From Luteimonas kalidii (GTDB lineage: Bacteria > Pseudomonadota > Gammaproteobacteria > Xanthomonadales > Xanthomonadaceae), in NCBI RefSeq assembly GCF_029887935.1, contig NZ_JARXRO010000014.1, positions 571,020-635,019 on the forward strand: a stretch of DNA of 64,000 nt, read 5' to 3'. A model generated the notes under the pieces. The model was not told where the DNA came from and made no database searches. It worked only from the letters and a program-made list of their open reading frames with translations. This document shows positions 50,576 through 59,014 of this stretch, in pieces; position 1 is the first letter of the stretch; the number at the start of each line of letters is the position of its first letter. The position numbers were made by a program, and so were the translations under genes.

Positions 50576-53338
50576 TCAGCCCGTCGCGGCGCGCCGCTGC
50601 TCCGCAGCCTGGACGCCGTAACCGGGACGCGGGATGACGTGGTCCCGGTACTGGCCCGGATCGCCCCTCAGCCCGGCCTCGGCGGCCTTGGCGATGTTGT
50701 AGGCCTCGCGCGCGCTCACGTAGTGCAGCTTCCAGTCGCGACCGTCGTTGTAGCGCGTCTCGAGATACGTATGCGCCTGGTCCATCGCCTGGCCGAGCAG
50801 TGCGTCCATGTCCTCGTCCTCGGCCCCATGGGTGTGGATCTTGACGAAGATCCATTCCGGGCGGCCCTCGACATGGATCCCGGTCTCGACCCAGGCATCG
50901 ATGCGGTCCGGGGTGGCCGGGGCGACCGCGCGGATGTCGGAGTTCTCGATCCGCGGCAGCAGCCCCCACTTGCGGTTCTTCCAGCGGAAGCCGAGCGGAC
51001 CCTGGATGATCATCAGGTCGCCGTCGGTCCCGCCCCCGGCCTTCACCCGCGGGCCGGTGTCGTGCGACTTCGGCCGCGCCGGATCGTCCTTGGCGTAGTA
51101 GATTCGGTTCACCGCGCGGGTCTGGCACGGATCGGGCGCCGACGGCAGGGTGAAGTCGGCGTAGCAGCCGGTCTCGCGGAGCACGATCAGTTCGTTGTCC
51201 ACGCCGCAGTGGCGACCATGCGGGTGGCTGTTGTCCAGCGCCCAGTTGCCGTGGATGAAGGCCCAGCGCGGCTGTCCGGTGGCCGGGTCGCGCGGCAGCG
51301 CGTCGTGGCGCGTGGCCAGCAGCTCGGTGAACCGGGTCAGGGTCGCGCGCAGGTTGGCCTCGGTGTCGTTGTCGTGGTGCAGGTGGATCTCGATCTCGCC
51401 CAGCCCCTGCCGGCACAGCTCGACCAGCGCGTCGAGGTGTTCCTCGCGGTACTCCTCTTCGGGGTAGAAGAACGAGTGCACCGGGGGCCGGCCGTCGGCG
51501 TCGCGATGGTTCGCGCACAGCACGGGCAGGTCGCGGTGCCAGCGCGCCACGCGCGCACGCTCCTTCGCCAGGTCGGGCTTGCCCCACGCCGGCTCGTAAT
51601 GGTCGACGAAGCAGAACATCAGGTGGCGCGTGGTGCCGGCCGGCACCGGCGCGCGCCAGTCCTGGCGCATCCACGCCAGCAGCCATCCGGTGAGGTTGCG
51701 CCGGCGGGCCATCCACCAGGCGAAGGCGAGCGCGGCGAGTCCCAGCAGGCCCAGGGCCAGCAACAGCAGAGTCATCGGTGTCATCCAGTTGGCGGCGCGG
51801 GGCCAGGCATGTTGCAGGCGGGCAAGTCCGGAACGTGCGACGACCGCGGTATCCCCCGCGACCTCGCGCAGCCCGTCGCCGGTGGTCGGCGTGCCCGGCG
51901 GGCGGCGCGCCTCGAGCGCGCCGATCGCCGCGCCGGACGCGGGCTGCTCGAAGGCGCCGATCGTCGGCGCGCTGTCCGGGCGCGGATCGCCGACGATGTC
52001 CTCGGACACGTCCGGCAGTCGCGTGGCGGCCGCCAGTGCGGCACTGCCGGCGAGCGGCCGCCCGCTGGCGTCGACCAGGAAGTGCGCCTGCACGCTGTGC
52101 GCGTCCACGCCCATGCCGCGTCGCCAGCCGTCGAATCCGGTGACCGCCATCGCCAGCGGGGAATCCGGGCGCTGATCGACGAAGCGGCACGGGCGTCCGC
52201 CCTGGGGGTAGCCGTTGAAGTCGATCCGCGGCGTCCCCCTGAGCGCGGACAGGCCGCCGAGCTCCGGCGACCAGCGGATCTCCACGCAGTGGCCGCCGTC
52301 CTGCACCACCAGGTTGTTGAGCATCGAGACATTGGTGTTGGGCGGCCGCCCCGCCTCGCCGTACCAGTCCTGGAACACGATCCCGAAGAACAGCGCCGAC
52401 TGGCCGTCGCGCGCGGCGTCGATGATCGTGTTGTGCGCGACCACGGTGTCCAGGGTGGCGTACAGGCCGATGCCGGCGTAGCGCGTATTGCGCACCACGT
52501 TGTTGCGCACGATGCCGCGAATCGCCTCGTGGTAGCCGGGATTGGCGGCGAGGTCGAAGAATCCCACGCTGGTGTCGAAGCCTGCGAGGATACCGGCGTC
52601 GCCGGTGTTCTCGATCCGGTTGCGCTGGACCACCACGTCGCGCGCGCCGCCCTTGAAGTACAGCCCGGTGGTGGCGACGTCGTGGATGTAGCTGTCCTCC
52701 ACCACCATGCCGTCGCCGTTGACGTTGTCGATGCCGTCGGCGTTCTCCGCGTCGCGGCGCCCGGTGCCGTGGATCTCGACCCGGCGGATGGTCGCGCGTC
52801 GCGACCGGGGCGTGATCTTGATCCCGTCGCGTCCGGTGTCGCGGATCAGCAGGTCTTCCAGCACCACGTCGGAGGCGCCGATGTCGGTGTCCGGGCCGTC
52901 TTGGTACCAGTTGGTCTGCAGCATCACGCCGTAGTAGAAGCCGCCGCTGATCTCCAGGTTCGACAGCACGCTGCCGGAGGCGTCCGGATCGATCTGCACC
53001 ACAACCGAGTCGGGCGTCTTCGGGTCGCAGTGGATGTGGGCACGCCCCTCCGGCCCGGATCGCAGCGTCAGCCGGGTGCGCAGGCGCACGTCGCATTCGT
53101 CGTAGCGGTTGCGGCCGGCGCGCCCGTCCAGTTCGATCACGTCGCCTTCGCCAGCGGTGCCGCTGGACGTGTCGAGCACGCGCATGACGGTGCGGAACGG
53201 CCGCTCGGCCGAGCCGTCCCCGCGCACGTCGTCTCCGGCGCCGGAGACGTGCCACGTCCTCGCCGCGACCGGCCCGGCCGCGAGCAGCGCGAGCGCCAGC
53301 GCGAACCCGCAAAGTCCCCTGATGCTGTGTCCGGCCAT
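50576..53338 (-). CDS. beta-helix protein fused through a membrane segment to a deacetylase-like domain
   Basis: A 920-residue protein. Residues 1-26 are a signal peptide. Residues about 30-470 are a right-handed parallel beta-helix (NADGIDNVNGDGMVVEDSYI, GLYFKGGARDVVVQRNRIEN, NNVVRNTRYAGIGLYA), strongly similar to the neighbour at 59015. A membrane segment (about 519-543, MTPMTLLLLALGLLGLAALA) is followed by MARRRN, which points the C-terminal part inward. Residues about 570-905 form a polysaccharide-deacetylase-like domain: MFCFVDHYEPAWGKPD, EIEIHLHHDND (650-657), FIHGNWALDNS (694-704), IHTHGAEDED. The reaction is unknown; polymer modification is inferred. The start is at 53338, divergent from the deacetylase gene. 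Confidence 0.75.
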   Translation of the reverse strand: MAGHSIRGLCGFALALALLAAGPVAARTWHVSGAGDDVRGDGSAERPFRTVMRVLDTSSGTAGEGDVIELDGRAGRNRYDECDVRLRTRLTLRSGPEGRAHIHCDPKTPDSVVVQIDPDASGSVLSNLEISGGFYYGVMLQTNWYQDGPDTDIGASDVVLEDLLIRDTGRDGIKITPRSRRATIRRVEIHGTGRRDAENADGIDNVNGDGMVVEDSYIHDVATTGLYFKGGARDVVVQRNRIENTGDAGILAGFDTSVGFFDLAANPGYHEAIRGIVRNNVVRNTRYAGIGLYATLDTVVAHNTIIDAARDGQSALFFGIVFQDWYGEAGRPPNTNVSMLNNLVVQDGGHCVEIRWSPELGGLSALRGTPRIDFNGYPQGGRPCRFVDQRPDSPLAMAVTGFDGWRRGMGVDAHSVQAHFLVDASGRPLAGSAALAAATRLPDVSEDIVGDPRPDSAPTIGAFEQPASGAAIGALEARRPPGTPTTGDGLREVAGDTAVVARSGLARLQHAWPRAANWMTPMTLLLLALGLLGLAALAFAWWMARRRNLTGWLLAWMRQDWRAPVPAGTTRHLMFCFVDHYEPAWGKPDLAKERARVARWHRDLPVLCANHRDADGRPPVHSFFYPEEEYREEHLDALVELCRQGLGEIEIHLHHDNDTEANLRATLTRFTELLATRHDALPRDPATGQPRWAFIHGNWALDNSHPHGRHCGVDNELIVLRETGCYADFTLPSAPDPCQTRAVNRIYYAKDDPARPKSHDTGPRVKAGGGTDGDLMIIQGPLGFRWKNRKWGLLPRIENSDIRAVAPATPDRIDAWVETGIHVEGRPEWIFVKIHTHGAEDEDMDALLGQAMDQAHTYLETRYNDGRDWKLHYVSAREAYNIAKAAEAGLRGDPGQYRDHVIPRPGYGVQAAEQRRAATG

Positions 53339-53551
53339 GCGGCGCGCGTACTCCTGCCTCGTCTGGAGCGGGCCGGCGCCCGCGAGCGACCCGACACCGG
53401 TGATTGGGTGGATGCCTTCGGAAACGCGGTTTGCACGTCCGTGCGGCCACGCGGCCGCCTGGTTCCGCTTTCTGCGTAACCCTGTCCGGGAAGGCGCGAA
53501 AGCCCGGGCGCAACGTGGCCCGGGATCCGCGGGGGATTGGAGCTGAAGGAC

Positions 53552-54547
53552 GTGAAAAAGCGCATCGCCGCCAGGATCCTGTCGCGCACCGGCCTGGACC
53601 GGCTGCTCGCGGCGCTGCTGCCGCCCGAGGGGATCCTGATCCTCAACTACCACCGCATCGGCGACGGGCGCGATTCGCCCTACGACCGGGAGCTGTGGAG
53701 CGCGGACGAAGCCGCCTTCGATGCCCAGGTCGGGTGCCTGGCGCGCCATTGCGACGTGATCTCGCCCGGCGACATCGATACCGTCGCAGGCCGTCGCGGA
53801 CGCCACGTGCTGGTCACCTTCGACGACGGCTACATCGACAACTACCGGGCGGCCTTCCCGATCCTGCGCGCGCACGGCGTGCCGGCGACCTTCTTCATCG
53901 CCACCGGCTTCATCGACCATCCGCGCCTGCCGTGGTGGGACGAGATCGCCTGGCGGGTGCGCTCCACCGGGCAGGCGCGGCTGGACCTGCGCCCGTGGCT
54001 GCCCGAGCCGCTGGTGCTGGCCGATGCGCACGAAGATGCGATCCACGCGATCCTGTGCGCGTACAAGTCGCTGCAGGCCACCGAGTCGGCGCAGCTGATG
54101 GACCGCTTGCGCGAGGCCACGGACCTGGCCACGCCCGATCGCGTCGACGGACTGTGGATGGACTGGGACATGATCCGCGAAATGGGCGCGGCCGGCATGA
54201 CCATCGGCGGCCATACGGTCGACCACCCGGTGCTGTCGCGCCTGCCGGTGGAACGCCAGTGCGAGGAGGTCGAAGGCTGCGCGGCGCGCATCCGCGCCGA
54301 GACCGGGCGCCCGATGGAGTACTTCGCCTATCCGGTAGGCAGCCAGTGGGCATTCGACGCCGACACCCGCGCCTGCCTGGAAGCGGCCGGCGTGCGGCGT
54401 GCGTTCTCGTACTACGGCGGTCACGCGAGCGCAGCCTCGCCGCGGTTCGACACGCCGCGCATGGCGATCGAACGCGACGTCGCCCTGCCCGACCTGGCGG
54501 CGATGCTGTGGCTGCCGCGGCTGTTCGCCCGGGTCGATCCGGCATGA
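53552..54547 (+). CDS. polysaccharide deacetylase (NodB-type)
   Basis: A 331-residue carbohydrate esterase family 4 protein. Motif 1 is VTFDDGYIDNYRAAFPIL (catalytic base and metal Asp), motif 2 is IGGHTVDHPVLSRL (HxxxH metal ligands), and later FAYPVGSQWAFD corresponds to motif 3. ILNYHRIGD near the N terminus is typical of exopolysaccharide-locus members. It would remove acetyl groups from N-acetylated sugars of the polymer. No signal peptide is visible. GTG at 53552 was chosen (GGAG 9 bp upstream); a TTG at 53537 is an alternative and adds five residues. A J-domain gene follows at 31 bp. Confidence 0.87.
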   Translation: MKKRIAARILSRTGLDRLLAALLPPEGILILNYHRIGDGRDSPYDRELWSADEAAFDAQVGCLARHCDVISPGDIDTVAGRRGRHVLVTFDDGYIDNYRAAFPILRAHGVPATFFIATGFIDHPRLPWWDEIAWRVRSTGQARLDLRPWLPEPLVLADAHEDAIHAILCAYKSLQATESAQLMDRLREATDLATPDRVDGLWMDWDMIREMGAAGMTIGGHTVDHPVLSRLPVERQCEEVEGCAARIRAETGRPMEYFAYPVGSQWAFDADTRACLEAAGVRRAFSYYGGHASAASPRFDTPRMAIERDVALPDLAAMLWLPRLFARVDPA

Positions 54548-54578
54548 GGGCAGCCTTCCGGTGGCCGAAGCGCAGGCG

Positions 54579-55325
54579 ATGACCCCGCAGACCGACTTCA
54601 TCGCCCTGTATCGCGAACTGGGCATCGATCCGGCGTGCTCGCCGGATGCGTTCAAGCGCGCGTACCGGCGCCGCGTCTCGGAGCTGCATCCCGACCGCAG
54701 CCAGGAAGGCGCCGGCGGCGAGGAAGCGCTGAAATCACTCAACCTCGGCTATGCCGCGGCGCTGGAATTCTTCCACGTGCACGGCCGTTTTCCCGGCGCG
54801 CCCGTGGTGACGGTACCGCGCGCGCCCTCGCCCGTGCCGGAGGCACCGCCGGTCGAGCTCGACGGTGACATCGACGCCCGGACGATGCCGGGCCCGCGGC
54901 CACCGCAACGGGCCCGGCGCTGGCTGAGCGTCACGCTGGCCGCACTGGCGGTCCTGGTCGTGGGCATGCAGTTTGCCGGCAGCGATCCGGCCACCGCCGA
55001 CGCCCCGGTGCGCACGCAGGCGCGATTCGACGCGCGTCCGACGGCGACGGTGGCCGTGACGGCGCCGCAGGCGATGCTCGAGATCGGCATGCCGGCACGC
55101 GACGCACTCGACGCGCTCGGCGCGCCGACCGACACCGCGGAGGACGGACGCCTGTGGCACTACGGCCCGTCCTGGGTGCGCCTGGCCTGCCGGGAGGTCG
55201 TGGACTGGTACAGCTCGCCGCTCAAGCCGCTGGGCCACGCGCCGATGCATCCCGACGCGCCGGCGACCGACGACACCCCGCGCGGCTGCACCGAGCTCGA
55301 CCCCGCGATGCTGCGGCGCGGCTGA
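54579..55325 (+). CDS. membrane-anchored J-domain protein
   Basis: A 248-residue three-part protein. Residues about 6-66 are a J domain: FIALYRELGIDP, KRAYRRRVSELHPDRSQEG (HPD at 37-39), EEALKSLNLGYAAALEFF. A proline-rich linker leads to one membrane segment (about 115-133, WLSVTLAALAVLVVGMQFA). The C-terminal part (about 165-225) has TAPQAMLEIGMPARDALDALGAPTDTAEDGRLWHYGPSWV, resembling the small BamE/OmlA-like fold. The J domain faces the cytosol, where it could recruit DnaK; the C-terminal part would be periplasmic. The link with polysaccharide export is contextual. A GTG at 54561 is an alternative start. Confidence 0.7.
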   Translation: MTPQTDFIALYRELGIDPACSPDAFKRAYRRRVSELHPDRSQEGAGGEEALKSLNLGYAAALEFFHVHGRFPGAPVVTVPRAPSPVPEAPPVELDGDIDARTMPGPRPPQRARRWLSVTLAALAVLVVGMQFAGSDPATADAPVRTQARFDARPTATVAVTAPQAMLEIGMPARDALDALGAPTDTAEDGRLWHYGPSWVRLACREVVDWYSSPLKPLGHAPMHPDAPATDDTPRGCTELDPAMLRRG

Positions 55326-55401
55326 GCCCCGGTCGTCGGCGACCGCGGACCGCCTGGAACCTGCGCCAGACGCGCGTGCGCAGGCACGCCACCGCCATGA
55401 C

Positions 55402-56985
55402 TCAGGCCGCGGCTTCCTCGTCCGGCGCCGGGCGGCCCTCGGCTTCGGCCTGCAGCACGCTGCGGCGGATCTTGCCGGTATTGGTCTTGGGCAGCGCGTC
55501 GCGGAACTCCACCGTGCGCGGGATCATGAATTCCTCCAGGTGCGCGCGGCAGTGGGCGAGGATGGCGCGCGCGTCGAGGTCCTCGCGGTCGCTGACCACG
55601 ATCGCCTTCAGCGCATGCCCCATGATCGGATCGGGCACGCCCACCAGCGCGGCCTCGCGGATGCCGGCCAGCGCGTAGAGCACGTTCTCGACCTCCTTCG
55701 GGCTGACCTTCTCGCCGCGCGACTTGAGGATGTCGTCCTTGCGCCCGACGAAATACAGGAAGCCCTCGGCATCCATGCGGAACAGGTCGCCGGTATGCAG
55801 CACCTTCTCCCAGGGATAGCGTCCGGGACGCAGCGCCTTCGCGGTCGCCTCCTCGTTGCGCCAGTAGCCCTGCATCACATGCCCGCCGCGCACCACCAGT
55901 TCGCCCACGGTGTCCCGCGGCAGCGGCCGGCCCTCGTCGTCGGCCACCCAGACCTCGGTGCCCGGGATCGCGATGCCGACGCTGTCGGGGCGCTTCGCGA
56001 GCTGGTCCGGCGGCAGCCAGGTGCAGCGCTTGGATTCGGTCATCCCGTACATCGAGAACACCTTCGCGTTCGGGAAGATCTCCTGCAGCCTGAGGATGTG
56101 CGCCGGCGGCAGCGCGGCCGCGGTGTTGGTGATGTAGCGCACGCCCTGCGCCCACGCCGGGTCGAAGTTCCCGATCTGCACGATCAGCGCGGCCATCGTG
56201 GGCACCAGCGGGAAGCCGGTGACCTTCTCCGAGGCCAGCAGCGGCAGCACCTTCTGCGGGAACGCGAAGGATTTCTCCAGCACCAGCGTGGCGCCCATCT
56301 TCACGCACATCAGGAGCTGGTACAGGCCGTAGTCGAACGACAGCGGCAGCACGCTCAGCACCACGTCGTCCTCGTGCGACTCGAGGTAGGTGGTGATCGA
56401 GGCGGCGGCGTGCTCGATGTTCTTGTGCGTCATCATGACGCCCTTGGGATTGCCGGTGGATCCCGAGGTGTAGACCAGCATCGCCAGGTCGATGTCCACG
56501 CCCGCCGGACGCGCCGACGCGCAGCCCGGTGAAGCGACCGTGGTGAAGTCCGCGTACGCCAGCGCGACGCCGCCGGCGTCTCCGGGCAGCGCGTCCACGA
56601 CCACCACGCGGCGCACGCTGGGCGCCTGCGCGGCGGCGGCGAGCGCGACCGGCGCCAGGCTGGCCTGGGTGAACAGCACCGCAGCCTCGCAGTTGTTGAG
56701 CACGAAGGCGAGCTTGTCGGTCTTGGTTGTGGCATTGACCACGCTGAACACGCCGCCGGCACGCAGGGTGCCGAAGATCGCCACCGCGGTCTCGACCCGG
56801 TTGTCCAGGAACACCACGCAGCGATCGCCGTTGGCGAAGCCGGCGTGCTCGACCAGGCCGTCGGCGAAGCGGTCGGCGGCGGCATCGAGTTCGGCATAGC
56901 TGGTGCGGGCGCCGGCCTGGACGATCGCCGCATGCCCCGGACGACGCCGCGCCGCGAGGGTGAGGTGGTGCTCGTAGCGGTTCAT
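55402..56985 (-). CDS. AMP-forming acyl-CoA/acyl-carrier ligase, exosortase-A-associated
   Basis: A 527-residue ANL-superfamily adenylating enzyme. Core motifs: LVYTSGSTGNPKGVMMTHKN (P-loop-like A3), YGMTE (A5), HTGDLFRMDAEGFLYFVGRKDDILKSRGEKVSPKEVEN (A7-A8) and the catalytic lysine in TNTGKIRRS (A10). It activates a carboxylate with ATP and loads it on a thiol, here probably the carrier protein encoded immediately upstream (start overlap ATGA). It matches the acyl-CoA ligases typical of exosortase-A loci. Its substrate (fatty acid, amino acid or hydroxy acid) is not apparent. Confidence 0.85.
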   Translation of the reverse strand: MNRYEHHLTLAARRRPGHAAIVQAGARTSYAELDAAADRFADGLVEHAGFANGDRCVVFLDNRVETAVAIFGTLRAGGVFSVVNATTKTDKLAFVLNNCEAAVLFTQASLAPVALAAAAQAPSVRRVVVVDALPGDAGGVALAYADFTTVASPGCASARPAGVDIDLAMLVYTSGSTGNPKGVMMTHKNIEHAAASITTYLESHEDDVVLSVLPLSFDYGLYQLLMCVKMGATLVLEKSFAFPQKVLPLLASEKVTGFPLVPTMAALIVQIGNFDPAWAQGVRYITNTAAALPPAHILRLQEIFPNAKVFSMYGMTESKRCTWLPPDQLAKRPDSVGIAIPGTEVWVADDEGRPLPRDTVGELVVRGGHVMQGYWRNEEATAKALRPGRYPWEKVLHTGDLFRMDAEGFLYFVGRKDDILKSRGEKVSPKEVENVLYALAGIREAALVGVPDPIMGHALKAIVVSDREDLDARAILAHCRAHLEEFMIPRTVEFRDALPKTNTGKIRRSVLQAEAEGRPAPDEEAAA

Positions 56986-57242
56986 GCCAGGGTCCCGGCC
57001 TCGCGCTGCTTGCGCTCCGCGTAGGCGGTGATGCCTGCGATGCTGCCGAGGTTCTCGGGCACCACGTCCTCGTCGTCGACGACGAAGCCGAAGGTTTCCT
57101 CGAGCCAGGTCACCAGCGTCAGCACGCCGATCGAATCGATGATGCCGGCTTCCAGCAGGTCCATTTCCCCGGGCGGCTCGCCGCCGTCGCTGGGAAAGGT
57201 GGTGGCGATGAAGTCGCGGACGGTCTGTTGCGTGGATGCCAT
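56982..57242 (-). CDS. acyl carrier protein
   Basis: An 86-residue phosphopantetheine carrier protein: MASTQQTVRDFIATTFPSDG, with the attachment serine in LEAGIIDSIGVLTLVTWLEE (DSIG) and the following helices EDVVPENLGSIAGITAYAERK. It is acidic and of normal ACP length. Coupled to the ligase by a 4-bp overlap, it likely receives the activated acyl group and delivers it to an acyltransferase in the polymer pathway. An upstream in-frame start at 57284 adds 14 residues without domain character, so 57242 was chosen. Confidence 0.87.
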   Translation of the reverse strand: MASTQQTVRDFIATTFPSDGGEPPGEMDLLEAGIIDSIGVLTLVTWLEETFGFVVDDEDVVPENLGSIAGITAYAERKQREAGTLA

Positions 57243-57351
57243 GCGGGTGTCTGGGTCGTGGGAACGGGAAGGCGTGCCGGGCACGCCCGCGGCGGGGTCG
57301 CCGCGGTCGGATTGGAACAGATTGCGGCGGTGGACGGAACCGCGACGGCGC

Positions 57352-58758
57352 TCAGCGCGCGCCGCGCCTGAACAGCACGACCTCGACGGTCTGCAGCAGG
57401 ATCATGAAATCGAAGAACAGGCCGTGGTTCTTGACGTAGAACAGGTCGAACTTCAGCTTCTCGCGGGCGTCGTTGACCGAGGCGCCGTAGGGATAGCGCA
57501 GCTGCGCCCAGCCGGTCAGGCCCGGCTTCACCGAGTGCCGCACGTTGTAGTAGCGGATTTCCTCGTTGAGCTGGTCGACGAACTGCGGCCGCTCGGGGCG
57601 TGGTCCGACGAAGCTCATGTCGCCGGCGAGCACGTTGAACAGCTGCGGCAGCTCGTCCAGCCGGGTGGCGCGGATGAAGCGGCCCACCCGCGTGGTGCGA
57701 TCGTCGTTGGTGCTGGCCCAGCGCGCGACGCCGTCCTTCTCCGCATCGGTGCGCATGCTGCGGAACTTGGTCAGGTCGAAGGTGCGGCCGCCCTCGCCCA
57801 CCCGGGTCTGGCGGTAGAGGATCGGCGAACCGGACTCGGCCCACACGCACAGCGCCACCACCAGCATGAACGGCCAGGCGACCAGCAGCAGCACCAGCGC
57901 AGCGGCGATGTCGAAGGCGCGCTTGCTGAGCCGGCGCGGGAACGAGTGGTCGAAACCTCCGGAGAACACCAGGGTGGACGGGTCGGCGATCTCGAGCTTG
58001 ATCAGGCCGGCCTCGCGCTCGAAGAACGCCGGCAGATCGACGATCGCCACGCCCATCTGCGCGCACTGCAGGATCTGGTCCATCGGCAGCCCGCCGCGGC
58101 GTTCGTCCGGCGCCACCACGATCTCGTGCGCGTGCAGCTCGAGCGCAAGCTCGCGCAGCGTGCGCCCCTGCAGCGGAACCAGCAGATCCTGGGAGACCAC
58201 CTGCGCCTGGCCGTCGATCGGGATGAAGCCGACCACGGTGAAGGCCTTGCGGTCGCTGCGGCGACGCAGGCGGCGGTTGATCAGGTCGGCATTGCTGCCG
58301 GCGCCGAGGATCAGGATGCGGCGCTTGAACGCCTCCATCCCGAACAGGCCGTAGACCAGCAGCCGCAGGAAACAGATCAGCACGAAGCCGATCAGCAGAG
58401 AGAGTGCCAGCACGCCGCGGCCGATGTAGGTCGAGGGCAACGCGTAGTACAGGACCAGCAGGCCGACGCCGCCGAAGGCGAAGCCCAGCCCGATCCGCAG
58501 CATCAGGTCGATGCGGTTGTGGCGCACGTGCGGCTGGTACAGGCCGAACGCGGCCATCGCGCCGGTGACGAACACGGCCACCAGCAGCGACCGCACCGGC
58601 GCCGTGTCGATGAACAGGCCGCGGCTGGCGGGGTCGTCGATGAAGCGCAGCCACACCGCCACGGTCACCGCGAGCAGCAGGACCGAGAGCTCCAGCAGCC
58701 AGACCACGCGGATGGTGCGGTTGGCCCGGCCCGCGAATGCGCCGATCACGATGCCCAC
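57352..58758 (-). CDS. priming undecaprenyl-phosphate sugar transferase, exosortase-A type
   Basis: A polyprenyl glycosylphosphotransferase of about 468 residues. Four to five N-terminal membrane helices (WLLELSVLLLAVTVAVWLRF, SLLVAVFVTGAMAAFG...), a CoA-binding-like Rossmann segment (ILILGAGSNADLI), a further hydrophobic helix (AALVLLLVAWPFMLVVALCVW) and the catalytic domain: YRQTRVGEGGRTFDLTKFRSMRTDAE, RATRLDELPQLFNVLAGDMSFVGPRPERPQFV, RHSVKPGLTGWAQLRYPYGAS. It transfers the first sugar phosphate to undecaprenyl phosphate. The start is uncertain: GTG 58758 or 58749 fits the family; a TTG at 58890 would add 44 unlikely residues. Confidence 0.85.
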   Translation of the reverse strand: MGIVIGAFAGRANRTIRVVWLLELSVLLLAVTVAVWLRFIDDPASRGLFIDTAPVRSLLVAVFVTGAMAAFGLYQPHVRHNRIDLMLRIGLGFAFGGVGLLVLYYALPSTYIGRGVLALSLLIGFVLICFLRLLVYGLFGMEAFKRRILILGAGSNADLINRRLRRRSDRKAFTVVGFIPIDGQAQVVSQDLLVPLQGRTLRELALELHAHEIVVAPDERRGGLPMDQILQCAQMGVAIVDLPAFFEREAGLIKLEIADPSTLVFSGGFDHSFPRRLSKRAFDIAAALVLLLVAWPFMLVVALCVWAESGSPILYRQTRVGEGGRTFDLTKFRSMRTDAEKDGVARWASTNDDRTTRVGRFIRATRLDELPQLFNVLAGDMSFVGPRPERPQFVDQLNEEIRYYNVRHSVKPGLTGWAQLRYPYGASVNDAREKLKFDLFYVKNHGLFFDFMILLQTVEVVLFRRGAR

Positions 58759-58974
58759 CCGCGCGGGCGACACACGGGCGGCTGCGCCGCCACATGCCCA
58801 CGATGCAATGCGTACATGGTCCAAGCCCCCTGATGCCGTTGCGATCGAACGACCACGCCGGCCGTGCCGAGTCGTGGTCGCCTGATTCAACGCATTTCCC
58901 GCCGGGGGCAGGACAGGACGCGGTGCGGCCGCCGACCCGTGCGGGGTACCGGCCGCGCCAGGGCACCGACGCCC

Positions 58975-59004
58975 TGCCGGTGCCGGTGCCGGTGCCGGTG
59001 CCGG
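58975..59004. repeat. hexanucleotide tandem repeat (TGCCGG)x5
   Basis: Five perfect copies of TGCCGG lie just downstream of the beta-helix gene stop (59015) and upstream of the sugar-transferase gene. It is non-coding here and could vary in copy number by slippage. Confidence 0.75.
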
Positions 59005-59014
59005 GGTCAGCGGA

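Noticed and set aside
50085-53513. Long open frame on the same strand as the beta-helix/deacetylase gene in another phase
   Set aside because: Product is low-complexity Arg/Pro-rich, while the chosen phase shows signal peptide, beta-helix and deacetylase-like motifs.
55402-57242. NRPS/secondary-metabolite cluster suggested by the adenylating enzyme and carrier protein
   Set aside because: No condensation, thioesterase or ketosynthase domain is nearby, and both proteins fit the types usual in exosortase-A polysaccharide loci.
58759-58890. N-terminal extension of the priming sugar transferase from a TTG start
   Set aside because: The extra 44 residues lack hydrophobic or conserved character and the family normally begins just before the first membrane helix.
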